Source of the DNA: Nageia nagi
Taxonomy: Eukaryota > Pinophyta
Length of the DNA: 64,000 nt
NCBI GenBank assembly: GCA_050084985.1
Contig: JBITNC010000001.1
Location: forward strand, 192,448,001 to 192,512,000
Direction: 5' to 3'
Below are positions 48,740 to 60,753 of the stretch, piece by piece. A program made the translations under genes and the position numbers. How positions within the stretch are numbered: the first letter of the stretch is position 1; each line of letters starts with the position of its first letter. The notes under the pieces were generated by a model. The model was not told where the DNA came from. It worked only from the letters and a program-made list of their open reading frames with translations, and did no database searches.

Positions 48740-49085
48740 TTTTTTAGTTGACTTAAAACTGGATGCATGCTTAAGTTTTTTACCTCTATTAGCATTTTTT
48801 TATACAACATTATCAAATGAACTTGTTCATATTTGACACATGCCTAGAACTTAAAATATCTTTAAGTTAATGCTTACTACTTAAATTTTAAGTTAAATGC
48901 ATTCTTAATACTTATTTGTTAAGTTAAGAAATGCATGCTTAGAACTTAACTTTTTAAGTTAAATGATATAGTTCTTTACTTAAAAATTGTTAAAAATGCA
49001 TGGTTTTATTACTCATTTTACTAGATGCATGCTTTAAAGTTTATGATGCATGCATATTAATTTACATTTTAAGTTGTGATGCAAT
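48740..49085. repeat. cluster of AAGTTAA and ATGCAT motifs
   Basis: AACTTAA, TTTAAGTTAA, GCATGCTTA and GATGCATGC recur many times in varied order. It is not a regular tandem array. It can form many short hairpins. Confidence 0.6.
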
Positions 49086-49909
49086 TTACCTTCTTATACA
49101 AGAATGGACTTGTGCAAAATTAGAAATGATGGAAAAATGTCCTTTAGGGGTTGGTAAATAAAACCCATTAGACACTTAGGTTTCAAAATTTGAATGGATG
49201 ATATTTTGCTTATGCTCTTTTACTTCATGTTTCACACTTTGATTTATTTTTTTTATACAAATAAAAATGCAAACATTGATATGAGTAACATCCTAAAATG
49301 AACACATCTACATGTACATTTTGCAATATGACTTATTTGGAGACCCATGAGGTGAGGATAGGTGGAATGGAGCCTTTAAGTATGATAATCCAAATGGTGA
49401 AAAATTCATACTTCTCAATTGCACCTAAATCCTCTATTGGTCTGGACATAACTCTAATAGGTGGACAAGAATATGTGTAGTGATACCATATGTCTGCACA
49501 TCCATTCAAAGATTATGTTGATAACCTAGGAGGACAACTTAAAACCTAATCAAAATTAATAATTTGGTTGATCAATATATTTCATAACCTTAGAAAATAG
49601 TAGGTTCTTCTCCTTATGAGAGTATAATATTGACCAAGGTGAACTAGTTAAGGATTGGTAGTACTTGGGCTCCTCTTATATGGGCATCTAGGTGAAAGCT
49701 TAATTATATACAACAAAACATATCTCAACAATGTCACTCTACATCTATGATTCTTGGTGATGACAAAAGTATTTAGGTACATGGGATATATATTTGAGTT
49801 ATAAAATATTTGCACTTGAGAATCAAATCAAGTATGTCTTAGTTAATTAAATATAACATGTAATATTATTTATTAAATCATATGCTTATTATTTTTTACA
49901 TTCTTATGT

Positions 49910-50740
49910 AACAAATGAGAGAATCTTTTTTACCCAAACACATTCTTGATGGTACCAACTTTGGTATTTGGAAACCTTAGATAAGAGCTAAATTATAGGC
50001 AAGGAAGCTTTGGCAAATAGTGAATGAGAACCTTATACCTTCTATAGATGAAAAAGCACTAGAGGCTTACAACATAAATAATGAGTTGGTAACCTTTATG
50101 ATCTTTCATGCAATTTTAGATGATATGCTCTTGATGATTTCTTCTTCAACCTTGATAAAGGAAGATTAAGATAAGCTTAAGCAAATATACCTTAGTTTAA
50201 AGTTTTTAAGAAGGTTTACCATTTTCTAAAAGTTATTTCAATCTCATCAAAGAGAAGATAAAAATATGGTTATCTATTTGAATAAAATTATTAACCTAAA
50301 AACCTAACTTATTGCTTATGGGTGTAATTGGATCAATGATGAGTTTATGGTTTTCATCATTCTTTAAAACCTTTCTTCAAAGTTTGGTAACTTTGTGATG
50401 GTTATGGAAATAATACTTGATAATGAAAAAGAAGTCTTCTCCCTTAAAAACCTTTCTAAGCTTTTTTTGAAGCATGAGAAAACCTTTAATAAAAAAATGT
50501 TGATTTTTTCTTCTAAAGATAATAAAATTGCTCTTGGAGCAACCAAAACTCTTTTCAAAAAGAAGTTTAACCATAAAAAAAATCTTATTATTTTTTCTCC
50601 AAAAGGTTTAAAAAAAGAGGCAATGGTAACAACAACAACAAGAATAATAGCAACAATGGTAACAATAAGAACAATTATAACAACAACCACTTCAAGTAAA
50701 AAGATAGAAAAGGTAAAGTAAACAATCTATATCTTAAGAA
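49910..50740 (+). pseudogene. copia gag remnant (inner element)
   Basis: Frames broken by stops read ESFLPKHILDGTNFGIWK, then ARKLWQIVNENLIPSIDEKA, YNINNELVTFMIFHAILDD, and from 50395 an open stretch with KEVFSLKNLSKLFLKHEKTF. This is the DUF4219/UBN2-type gag of copia elements. The end is an Asn/Thr-rich low-complexity part from ACA and ATA repeats (50625-50700). Confidence 0.8.
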
Positions 50741-50756
50741 AATTTTTGATGGTAAT

Positions 50757-51480
50757 TGTAACTATTGTGGCATCCAAGGTCATAAAGAAGTTGATTGCTA
50801 CAAAAAGAAAAGAGAAGAAAAGAATAAAAGTAATAGAAATGTAAAGAACTTTAAAGGAAAAAAGAATATTCAAGTTAGTTTTACTGTGATGCTCTACTCT
50901 ATGTCTCACACTTTTTCATTTGATTAGATTGTTGACTTTGGTTACACTAATCACCTATGCTTTGAAAAGAAAAAATTTGAGAACTTTCATAAATATAGAA
51001 AAAGATACGATTATGATAGATGATAAATCTACTCTTAAATTCCAAGAAATTAGGAGTGTGTTGATTCATGAAAAGGTTCTTAATAATATGCTCTATGTTT
51101 CTAAATTTAAGATGAACCTTCTCTTTATGATCTAAATTACTAGAAAAAGGTACTCTTTTAAATTTGACTCTCAATCCTAGTGCATTAGAAAAGTACTTAC
51201 CACATTGGTTAAAAGATTAATGAAAGATGATCTCTACATTATGGATCAAATTCTATCAAAGATGTGTCTTGCTACAAGTGTGTGTTCTAGAGGCAATCTT
51301 TGGCCCTAGCATTTAGGGAGCCTTAACCATAAGAGTATTCAAGTCATTAAAGACTAAGAAATTGTGAGAGGTTTGCCTTTAATTTCTCTTTCGATTAATC
51401 TATGTGAAAAGTGCATTCTTGGCAAGATGCATAAAAAAAAATTAAAAATGATAAGAGAACAAGAGCATCTCAACCTCTTC
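50757..51480 (+). pseudogene. zinc knuckle, protease and pre-integrase remnant (inner element)
   Basis: The CCHC knuckle at 50757-50798 reads CNYCGIQGHKEVDC, with all four ligands kept. From about 50925 a frame reads IVDFGYTNHLCFEKKKF; the protease DSG triad reads DFG here, so the serine position is lost. From 51297 the frame reads NLWP, a stop, HLGSLNHKSIQV and LCEKCILGKMHK, the pre-integrase motif in which the second histidine of RLGH is changed. Confidence 0.75.
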
Positions 51481-52265
51481 AATTTGTGCATTTAGATTTG
51501 ATGGGTCTATTTTAGACTAAGTTGCTCAAAATATCATCTTAAATCTTGACCTTTATTGATGAATTTAGTAAGATGACCTTCGGGTATCTACTTGAGCACA
51601 AGGATCAAACTTTTGAGAGTTTTAAAGTTTTAAAAGCTTTTATTGAGAATCAAACTAACCTTAAGATCAAGATGTTAAGATCAGATAATGGAAAAGAATA
51701 CAATAGCAATGAGTTCAATAACTATTGTGCTAAGTATGAAATCAAAAGGTAATTTATGATTCCTTACACTCTTCAACAGAATGGTGTTACCGAAAGAAAA
51801 AATAGAATAATTATAGAAATAGATAGATGCATGTTGGGTAATCTTCCTAGTTTTTTATAGGGTAAAATTATGAGCATTGCTATTTACACCTTGAATAGGT
51901 GTCCCATAAAACCTATTCAGGGTAAAATCCCTTTTGAAGCATGGTTAGAAAGAAAACCTAACATTTTTCACCTTAGGATGTTTGGTTGTGAAGCATTCTA
52001 CTACATTGTTTCTAAGAAAAAAAAGTTGAACAAAAGAGTTGAAAAGTGCATCTTTATAGGTTATAACAGTCAGCATAGAGGCTATAGGCTCTACTCTCCA
52101 TCCTACAAAGCTATGTTTATTTCAAGGGATGTAAATTTCAATGAACTTCTTGAAGAATCTAATTTTAATGAAGATCTTGATGATCAAAAGGAATCTTTAG
52201 TTGCACATATTTGGTTAGATATTGATATAAAAAAGTCACCTCAGAAACAAAATTTTCCAACATAA
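51480..52265 (+). pseudogene. integrase remnant (inner element)
   Basis: 51546-51752 reads TFIDEFSKMTFGYLLEHKD, then LRSDNGKEYNSNEFNNYC. After a stop the frame reads QNGVTERKNR at about 51778. 51870-52265 reads LNRCPIKPIQGKIPFEAWLE, then FHLRMFGCEAFYY and YNSQHRGYRLYSPSYKA. The D-D-E positions (FIDEFS, SDNG and E of GVTE) are all present. Stops at the ends of these frames separate them. Confidence 0.88.
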
Positions 52266-52329
52266 AGGCTAATAAGGAGTATGACCTTGAAAAATTCTTT
52301 CTTTGCTAAGATTGATAATAAGCATGAGC

Positions 52330-53830
52330 CCTCAACCTTCAAAGAAGTTTCTAAGCACAAGTGTTGGATGGAAGCCATAAAAGTGGAGTAGAAGGTGTTT
52401 ATGAAAAATAAAACTTAGGACTTGGTTTTTTATCTCAATAAGAAGAATGTGATTGGTAATAAGTGGATCTATAAGATCAAGTTCAATTTAGCTAAAGATA
52501 TTGAGAAATACAAGGCAAGGTTAGTAGTTAAAGGTTTTACTCAAAAATACAATGTAGATTATGAGAAAACCTTTGCTCCTATGGCAAAGATACCTACTAT
52601 GAAAATTATCCTTGTTCTTTCTAGAGCTTAAAGATGAAAAGTTTTTTAACTTGATGTCAAGAGTGCATTTCTCAATGATGACTTAAATATGTAAATCTTC
52701 ATGAATCAATCAGAAGGGTTTATTATAGAAGGCAAAGAGTCCTTTATGTGCAAGTTAAAAAAGTCATTATATAGATTTAAGCAAGCACCTAGAGTCTAGT
52801 ACAGAAAGATTTTAAGGTGTTTTGTAGACATTGGTTTCTTCAAGTATTTTTCTAACTTCGATCTATATGTGCTCAATTAAGGAAAAGATGTGGTATTGAA
52901 TCTCCTTTATGTGAATGATATTTTGATTACTAAGAATAATTATAAAATCATTTAAGAGTGTATATCCAAACTTAAAGCAATAATTGAAATAACTGATCTT
53001 GATCTTTTGCACTATTATCTTAGAATGCAAGTATATCAATAAAAAGAATATACTTATATTAGTCAATCTAATTATATATTAGACATCTTGAAAAAGTTTA
53101 AAATAGAGTGTAGATATGCTACAATTCCAATCTCTCTCGAAATTATTATTTCTCTAAGCTCCAACTCTTAGTTAGTTGATGCTACAGCTTACAGGCAATT
53201 AATTGGTAGTATTTTGTATTTGACTATATCCAAGCTAGATATTACCTTTGCAATGAATCTAATGGCATGATTCATGCAAATACCATATGTTGAACACTTC
53301 AATGTTAAACAAATATTGATTTATGTTGTAGGGACTAAAGAGCTTGCTCTCATTTGTTCTCTCTGGATTATCAAATTCTGACTCTGGAGGAGATAGAGAT
53401 GATCCTTTACATATGTGTTTAGCATTGGTTTAAGTGTTATCTCTTAGATTTTCAAGAAGTAGCCTACTATTTCTCTTTTCACCATAGAATTTGAATATCA
53501 TGCCATGTCTATTATAGCCCAAGAAGCCATTTGGCCAAGGTATCTTTTGAAAAAAATTAGGTACAAGTAAGGTAGCTCATATTTGATTTTTTTAGATAAT
53601 CAATCGATTATTTCTTTGGCTAATAATTTTATGTTCTATCAAAGAACAAAACATATGAAAATCCATATCCATTTTATTAGGTAGAAGGTTCTTGATGGCA
53701 TCATACACCTAGAGTATTGTCCATCCATCTTGAACTTTACTGATTTCTTCACCAAGCCCTTTTTGAAAGCTCAGTTCTATAAACTTAGGAATGCTATCGA
53801 GTTGGTGAATTTACCTTTAAAGGGGAGTGA
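52330..53830 (+). pseudogene. RT and RNase H remnant (inner element)
   Basis: 52422-52631 reads NKKNVIGNKWIYKIKFNLAK, then YKARLVVKGFTQKYNVDYEK and TFAPMAKI. Broken frames then give DVKSAFLNDDLN, MNQSEGFIIEG, CKLKKSLYRFKQAPR and YVNDILITKNN near 52911 (YVDD reading YVND). RNase H begins about 53180 with YRQLIGSILYLTISK, then SLFTIEFEYHAMSI near 53480 and PFLKAQFYKLRNAIELVNLP to 53815. Confidence 0.85.
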
Positions 53831-54541
53831 ATTTTAAATTATTATGTTGAATTTATATTTATGATGATAACTTTACCTCTAAAGGATTTTGTGTTGTATA
53901 GTGTTGATTTTGTTGTACACCTTCATGGTAAGTTTGCTCTATGTAAAGAACTTGTATAAATTTTTAAAAGCAAAAAGATTGACCAATTTAGCATTGTTCA
54001 GTTATCCATGTGTGAGGAATTTTGATGTATCTTTTGACACTCTTCAATTATCTATATGTGAGAAACTCATATGTGCATGCTTTATTTTGTAATGATAATC
54101 AACACATGTTTAATATATAGTAGGTGACTATGAGTTTTGACTTGGCATCTTTGTGATGACTTATAATGCACCATTGATCAGTTCATGATGGAATTTATAT
54201 GATTCATCTATCATTGTTGATATGAATATGTTATATCTAACTGATCTTATTATTCAAGCTACTTATGAATTGCAAGTTCCTTTGAGATTGGAGGTTACTT
54301 ACTTTAGGTATGTAGGCTCTTAGAGACTCTTCATGACTTCTAGTTGGATGACTACTTTATATACATTAAAAAAAGTTAGTTAATGATTATATTTGGCAAA
54401 GTAGTGAGTATCAAACTAAATCTTTTTTATTTCATAAATATGTAAAAAAATTTCATCTCCGTTGTATCTGTTTGGAGGAGAACTCTTTACTTTCTCTTTT
54501 TCTTCTCTCTTATTCGCTCTATCTCAATATTGCATTAAGGA
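53831..54541. other. 3' untranslated part of the inner copia
   Basis: About 0.7 kb between RNase H and the 3' LTR without coding reading. The sequence GATTTTGTTGTAC and later blocks resemble the same region of the outer copia (59765-60470), so the two elements share this long 3' part. Confidence 0.6.
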
Positions 54542-55039
54542 AGATGGAATGTATAATGTATTATTGTAAAGGTTATGTAATAATCTTATATGTAAGTTTA
54601 TTAATACTTAAGAGTATCATTTGATGCCTTAAGTATCTAAGTGAATATGATAATGTAACTTATCCTACATTCCATGTCATGAGCATACCCCTTGGATAAA
54701 AGGATGTGCATGTTATGCTTTTATACATTGGATAAAAGAGTGATCCAAAGAGAAATTTTGACTTATAAATAGAAATCTCCCTCTTTGTAATCACACACCA
54801 ATTTGTGGAGTAAATATATACTATAAGATAGTGTTTAAGAGATGATTTAGGAGAATTGTAAGAGTTCATATTTGAGATTAAAAGAGATCCAGTTAGTGGA
54901 TGTACTTCTAGTTGGAAGAACCACTTACATCTTATGTTATCTTTATAAGATTACTTTGTGAGTTTGTTAGATGTATTTTATGAGCTTTCATGTGATCTTG
55001 AAAGTTTAAAGTTGTTCATGTTATAGTTCAATTATCACA
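54542..55039 (+). repeat. 3' LTR of the inner copia
   Basis: 498 bp, partner of 46777-47274. The first bases are changed (AGATGGAATG where the other reads TGTTAGAATG). TATAAATA is at 54764-54771. Most differences from the 5' LTR are transitions. Confidence 0.9.
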
Positions 55040-57030
55040 ATGCTTAAATTGGCAAGATAGATAGAATTCATAATCATGTTAGATCAATAAAAGAATTTCT
55101 ATCTAATAAAGAAAAGTTAGAATATTATCTTACTAATAATATAAAAAATATTTTTGATATTCTAACCAATTATGAGTTATTAGAAGCAAATTCTACAACT
55201 TCAAAATCCTTGGATATCTTGTTCTCTTATGAAAATACAAATTCTACAAAATGGAGTTTCTACTATTAATAAAGCTATCAATAACAATGTACGAGATTGT
55301 TTGCATGCTTCGAGTCTGAACACTTGGTAACTCAATTTGATGATCATCATCCAAGTTTGCTTCTTAAATGTTCTAATAAGTACAAAAGGTAATGGTAGAT
55401 TGGTTAATGATGAACCTATAGTACATATTGCTAAACAACTTTCTAATGTTATTAATAATGCTTATGAGCATAATCCTAGTTGGTCAAATGAAGAATACAA
55501 AAATAAAAATTGATGCTCAAAAAGTTGATTATTTTCAAAAGGCTAATGAGGAAAAATAACTAGAATTTATGCTAAAATTGGTTGACAAATTTGAATACGA
55601 AAAACTATATAAGATTGGGCTATTTTTATAACTAAAATAAGTTGAACTAAGAAAGGAAAAAGTAAATAAAACTCCCACTCAAATTAGCACTATACCACCA
55701 CAAACCCCTCCACTACCCTCGAAGGATAATATACCTATAGTTCAAAACCAACAATCAAAACAAACTCCTATAGTATCAAATAATGGGAAAATAGTGGATG
55801 AAAGAATTCAGAAATTATAAGAATTGCAAAATTAGAAGAATTGAGAAATTAGAAGAATTGTTTAATGATGATGAAGATGATTTCTTATTTTGTTTAAACT
55901 ATCCGCTGAATGATAGAATTGTTTCTAAATTGCTTGTTTGTAAAAAGAGTGTGAAATTTACAAAATTTGATGGTTTGTAAGATCCAAAAATGCATGTTAG
56001 AAAGTTTCAAAAGAAAGCTATGGAATATATTCATGATAAAGATATGCTTGCAAAATTATTTTCAAGTAGTTTAAAAGATGATGCATTGAAATGGTGTTTT
56101 ACTCTTCTTGAAAAGAGCATTGATAAATACAAAGATTTGATTTATAAATTCTTGAAAAATTTTAGATATAACATTGCAAAAAAAGTTCAATTCAAAGATA
56201 CGTGTAGAATTAATCAATTACCTAATCAATCTTTATCTAACTTTGTGAAAATATGGAAACAAACTACAAATAAGATTACTATTTCTAAGCAAGATTTAAA
56301 AGACACTTTCGTAAATGCTTTATTACCTATGTATAAATTATTGGTTATCTCTAACTATGATTTGACATTAACTAAAATGATACATATTTTGTTTAAAAAG
56401 GAAGATTGCAAAAAGAAACTTTATACTATACATTCTAAAACATCTCAAATGTATGAAAAACAAGATAAACCTTAGGTATATGAAAAGAAACTAGAAGTTG
56501 CTACAACTAACATTGATAGAAGAAATAATAGACCACAATGAAAGTTTATAAGGCTAACTGATACTGTTGATAATATTCTAAATGTCATGTTAAAAGAAGA
56601 ACTTATCGAGCTTCTATCAATGGTTCAACACCACTTTCCTAATGTTATTCCTAAGAATTATAGGTACGATGAATTTTATAATTATCATAGAAAATAAGGG
56701 TACCTAACAAGAAATTATAAGGTCTTAAGGAATATAATTCAAGATTTAATTGACAAGAAAGCAATTCGGATGGATGATTATATTGAAACAAAAGTTGGGC
56801 TTGTACACCTTGATAATGGGCAATTAGAGATATTTACAAATCCATTATCAAGAACTCAACAAGAAAAGGGATTTATTCATTTAGTTAGTACTTCAAATTA
56901 CATGAATTATTATTTTATTAACAAATATGGATGTAAGGAACATAAGAAACAAACAAGTAAGGGCTATAGTAGAAGGGACACAAAACATGGTGAACAAGCT
57001 TATGAAATAAACACTATTAACAGCACATAA
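55040..57030 (+). pseudogene. gypsy gag remnant, right of the copia insertion
   Basis: It continues the frame cut at 46776: KIDRIHNHVRSIKEFLSNKE, then YYLTNNIKNIFDILTNYELL, later VINNAYEHNPSWSNEEYKNK and STIPPQTPPLPSKDNIP. The capsid domain is at about 55970-56475: FDGL, KMHVRKFQKKAMEYIHDKDM, KLFSSSLKDDALKWCF and RINQLPNQSLSNFVKIWKQ (161 residues open). At about 56650-56770 YDEFYNYHRK, a stop, GYLTRNYKVLRNI gives the C-x2-H-type motif with its cysteines read as Y, followed by IIQDLIDKKAI. The best preserved gag of Tat type here. It keeps unusual Asn/Lys richness due to AT bias. Confidence 0.85.
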
Positions 57031-57060
57031 GAATGCATGCACGCTATCAATGGCATGAAA

Positions 57061-57788
57061 TATACCACTATAAAGACACCTATGTTTGTATTTACATCCA
57101 TCAAATGTGTATGCATTGCTAAACCATCCTAGTTATGCAAAGTTATTGCTTAATGTTGAAAATTTTCAAATTGTAATGTATAATAGGTAGGTTATTTTCT
57201 CGAAGATAAATAGGTATGGTTCATGGTCATATGGGATAATTCATTATTTTATTAGTTTTCTTAGCAAGTTCTAAAAAAAATCCCTCACATATTTTTCCTC
57301 CTAAATCATTAAAATCCACATCGTTGATGGCATTCAACCTGTTTGTACATCGCTAACAACATGCATTTCCCAAACCAAAATAAAATGACTACTATATTCT
57401 TTATCCTAAAAGCCTATTGAAGTGTTCTAAAGGGTGGATATCAAGTTTTAAGTTTGCCAAAAAGAAAAAACTCATTTGTATTCATTATTGCAATATTGGC
57501 ATTTTTGTTCATTTGAAGTTAGCCTCTGATTTTGCATATTGCTCATACATTGTTGTGGATAGATTTGATGAATAGGTGAATTCAAGTCATTGTGTTCATT
57601 GTTCTTTTACCAAATGTGAGTTACATGACATGAATGGTTTATTGTTAGCAACTTTGACACTTTTGCTTCGATGTTCAATTTGCAAATTATAAAAGTACAA
57701 ATTTTAAACAACTAGACCATTAATCCATAACACAAAGCATAAACTAAAACATGAATCCAAAACTATAAATAAGAAGTGAAGCCAAAAA

Positions 57789-57792
<4 letters not shown>
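57061..57792. other. spacer without a recognised gene
   Basis: Nothing recognised on either strand. The 3' part of the gypsy element would be expected here, but no protease, RT or LTR could be read. Confidence 0.5.

Positions 57793-57834
<42 letters not shown>
57793..57834. repeat. (TA)n microsatellite
   Basis: About 21 uninterrupted TA units. The absence of interruptions in otherwise decayed DNA suggests recent expansion. Confidence 0.97.
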
Positions 57835-57837
<3 letters not shown>

Positions 57838-57839
57838 CA

Positions 57840-58200
57840 CAAAAAGGGATGGATCCATGTCTCATGGTATAATCTTGTGGGATGCACTATTGCCACTACT
57901 CTCAATGTCATCAAGCATAGGCCTCCTCCTGCTACCACTACTTTGTCCAAAAATGGACATCCCACTTGATACCTCACTAGAGCTAATACCATGAGAGGCC
58001 ATTATTGCCTTGGCCCTTTCATATTTACCTCTAAGTGTCAAAAAATTATTTTCCTTCTTCTATATCTTCTCTAGTAAGCTCTGAGGAAGGCCCACTGCTC
58101 ATTAGGTGGGGGCATGTCTACTCTTTCGTATAACCTCTTAAGGGATTGGCCATGGAGGCTATCTAGGTGTTCCTAACTAATAGTCTAGCCTAAAAAGTGG
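57840..58200 (-). pseudogene. unassigned minus-strand coding relic, Ser-rich
   Basis: On the minus strand a frame near 58100 reads NEQWAFLRAY, then a stop and RRYRRRK. From about 58030 another reads KYERAKAIMASHGISSSEVS, then SGMSIFGQSSGSRRRPMLDD and IESSGNSASHKII down to about 57860. It is Ser-rich with Arg clusters and less AT-rich than its surroundings, but I recognise no family. It lies between the gypsy gag and the copia RT and runs against both. Confidence 0.35.
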
Positions 58201-58239
58201 TTACCTATGCCTCAAAAGACTTAAGCCTCTCAATCAACT

Positions 58240-59770
58240 AACATGGCTCTTCTTTCAAAAATTGAGAATCAAGATGAACCTTAAACCTTTAAGGAAGCTT
58301 CTCAACACTCTTGTTATAATAAAAAATGAAGGATGAAATGGATACTATTTTAAATAATGAAACTTGGGATCTAGTTTCTTATCTAATTAATAAAAATATT
58401 ATTGGAAATAAATGTATTTTTAGAATTAAGTATAACTAAAATGGTAAAATTGAGAAGTATAAAGCAAGGTTAGTTGCTAAAGGTTTTTCTCAAAATGATT
58501 GTATTGACTATGAGGAAACATTTACTCCTATTGCAAAAATACTTTTAGTAAGGTTTCTTACCTCCTTATCTATAGGTAAAGGTTGGAATATTTTTCAACT
58601 TGATGTAAAAGTATGTTTCTTAATGAAGATTTATATGTAGAACTCTATATGAATCAACTTGAAGGTTTTGTAATACTAGGAAAAGAATCTCATATATGCA
58701 AGTTAAACAAAATCTTTATATGGGCTAAAGTAAGCTCCTAGAGCATGGTATGATGATAAGATTTTAGGATACTTTGAATCTATTGGATTCAACAAATGCT
58801 TCTCCAAATTAAGTCTTTACATATTCAATGAAGGTAATAACTTAATATTAATCCTTATTTATGTTGATGATATTCTAATTACAAGAAACAATATTATACT
58901 CATCAATGAGTGTATTGATAAACTTAAAATAAATACAATATGCCATATCTTGGTCTCTTGCATTTCTATCTTGGAATATAGGTATATAAAGATTGGAATT
59001 GCATTTGTCTTAGTCAATCTAGGCACATTTTTGATATTCTAAAAAATTTTAATATAGAAGAGTGTGTCTATACATATTTCTCCTAGAATTAAGTTAGATG
59101 TAAGTTCAACCTTTAAATTAGCAAATGCAACCTTCTCTAGGCAACTTATTGGAAGTCTTTTTTATTTAACTATTACTAGGCCTAGTATTGTCAATGTAGT
59201 TAATCTAATGGCTTGATTTACGCACAAACCATATGTTGAACATCTTCTTACCACAAATAATATTTTAAGGTATTCTAAGTTACCTTCTATTGGCCTATTT
59301 AGATATTTTGATATTAATTATGGAAAATATCATGAAGAAAAGAAATTGATTAGTGCTTATGCCTTTAGCATTGGTTCGAGTGCTATTTCATGATCCTCCA
59401 AAAAGCATCCTTCTTTCCACTATAGAAGCAAATTACAGGACTATGATTGTTGCAATTCAAGAAGTTATTTGGCTTGGAAATATTTTGAAGGAAATGGGTT
59501 TTGAACAACCTAGTGCAACAACACTTTTAATGGATAATTAGTCAACTATTGATTTAGCCAAGAACCTTATGTCTCATTATTGAACTAGGCATATTAAAAT
59601 TCAAGTCCATTTTATTAAGGAAAATGTTTTGAATGGAACCTTGAGGTTACACTATTGCCCATTAAAGGAAAAACCATAGATATTTTCACCAATCCCCTTC
59701 CTCAAGTAGAGTTTTCACTTGATAAGAGTTCTCTTGGGTTGTTGAATTTCTCCTGGAGGGGGAGTGAATT
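58240..59770 (+). pseudogene. RT and RNase H remnant of the outer copia
   Basis: From 58245 frames read LSKIENQDEP, TFKEASQHS, MKDEMDTILNNETWDLVSYL, then IGNKCIFRIKYN and YKARLVAKGFSQNDCIDYEE. Then come LDVKVCFLNEDLYVELYMNQ, WYDDKILGYFESIGFNKCFS and YVDDILITRNN near 58860 (YVDD intact). RNase H follows: RQLIGSLFYLTITRPSIVN near 59140, then ILLSTIEANYRTMIVAIQEV at 59410 and LLMDN near 59530, then RHIKIQVHFIKENVLNG. Stops and shifts are frequent. No integrase precedes it. Confidence 0.88.
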
Positions 59771-60472
59771 ATGAATTCTTGTAAATTCTTGTTAGCTTTG
59801 ATGAAAACTTCATCCTTAGAGAGTTTTTTTGTTGTAATGATCATATGATGAATTTTTATACTAGTTATTCATCTATTGTGTATACTTATGATACTTTTGT
59901 TATCATACTTATTATGATCTCATGTTCACATTTTTTTATAAAAAGTTCCTATAAATTTAGCTTGACATATTTAAGATGATTTATAGTCCACCATTTGATT
60001 AGTATTTTGTAAATAACATTTTTTATTTTATATATTTAGTTATATTGATTTTTTTATGATATATGTATCTGACTAATCTTATCTATATGAGTTATTTGTA
60101 ACATTGTAGGTTACTTACTCTTGAAGTATAAAAACCTCATGAAGGTTATCCATGTAAATAGTTTTGTTGAAGGACCTTCTTTATACAAGAAATAATATAG
60201 TTGAAAATCTACGTCTTATTTATTCGAATACCAACTATTTAAAAAGCTAACTAATCCCTATAGATAAGGAGAAATGATTATTCAATATTTGTAGATGGAT
60301 ATTTATTAAATACCATTGCAACCATTCTATGGTTAATGGAAATTGTATAAACCATGGTTATTGTGTAAAGGTTCCTTAATTAGGTTCTTTATTTTTTGTT
60401 CTCATCTCTAAGTGTACATTAAGGAGGACAACCTTGTTTATTTAATTAACCCAATATTGCATTAAGAGAGAG
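59771..60472. other. 3' untranslated part of the outer copia
   Basis: No coding reading. It ends in the purine tract ATTAAGAGAGAG directly before the 3' LTR. Near 60290-60370 it holds ATACCATTGCAACCAT-like motifs, also seen in the 5' LTR at about 44690. Confidence 0.6.
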
Positions 60473-60753
60473 TGTTGTAATATATAATGCAACATTGATT
60501 AATAGTTCTTAATTAATAATTTTGAGTATTAATATGATATTATTAATACTCCTAAGTATTAATACAACATTAATCATGTTGACCCATTCTCTTAATGTAA
60601 CAAATTAGTTTAAAAGAATAAATATGATTTTAGGATAATATTTGACCTAAATGCTTAAAGTATTAAATGGTCACATTAATACTTCTAAACCATAGTAAAA
60701 ATATTATTTAAGTAACTAAAATATTTAATCACCTTTTTTTATCAAAGTCTTTG
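60473..60753 (+). repeat. 3' LTR of the outer copia, part 1
   Basis: It starts TGTTGTAATATATAATGCAAC after the purine tract. It matches 44600 onward for the first part, and near its end reads ATCAAAGTCTT, matching TATCAAAGCTCTT in the 5' LTR. It is followed by foreign DNA. Confidence 0.7.

Larger units (their letters stand above)
47302..49909. other. long leader of the inner copia
   Basis: No protein family can be read on the plus strand. It holds a 48-bp tandem duplication (47903-47998), a C/T-rich stretch to 48190, and an AT-rich part with repeated TTTTAAGTTAA and ATGCATGC motifs (about 48740-49085). It may include a further decayed insertion, but no terminal repeats were found. Confidence 0.55.
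46777..55039 (+). mobile_element. inner Ty1/copia element, complete structure, dead
   Basis: LTRs of 498 bp at 46777-47274 and 54542-55039, roughly nine tenths identical. Outside are ATTCT (46772-46776) and ATGCT (55040-55044), a target duplication with one change. Two tandem Met-tRNA primer sites follow the 5' LTR. The body holds gag (49910-50740), a CCHC knuckle (50757-50798), protease, integrase (51480-52265), RT (52330-53140) and RNase H (53150-53830). The 3' purine tract is decayed (ATTAAGGAAGA). It is unusual for a 2.6-kb leader between primer site and gag and a 0.7-kb 3' untranslated part. It interrupts the gypsy gag at 46776/55040. A solo LTR of the same family lies at about 11995-12458. 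Confidence 0.93.
45598..57060 (+). mobile_element. gypsy (Tat-type) element with LTR and gag only, nested in copia
   Basis: LTR at 45598-46336, primer site TTTTGGTGAAC at 46337-46347, then a gag relic that begins near 46495, is cut at 46776 by a copia element and resumes at 55040, to end near 57030. The LTR ends and primer site match those of the Tat element at 19636-28571 (GATGCCTAAAA against GACACCTAAAA at the start; TTTTGGTGAAC after the end). No protease, RT or integrase and no second LTR are present downstream. It is either 3' truncated or a gag-only derivative. Confidence 0.72.

Noticed and set aside
50364-50721. Opposed open frames of 108 residues, one Val/Ile-rich
   Set aside because: They read an ACA/ATA repeat at the end of copia gag in both directions; the plus frame is the gag continuation and the minus frame is a shadow.
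57776-57994. Open frames beginning with Ile-Tyr repeats
   Set aside because: The start is the (TA)n microsatellite; only the downstream minus frame in another phase looks coding.
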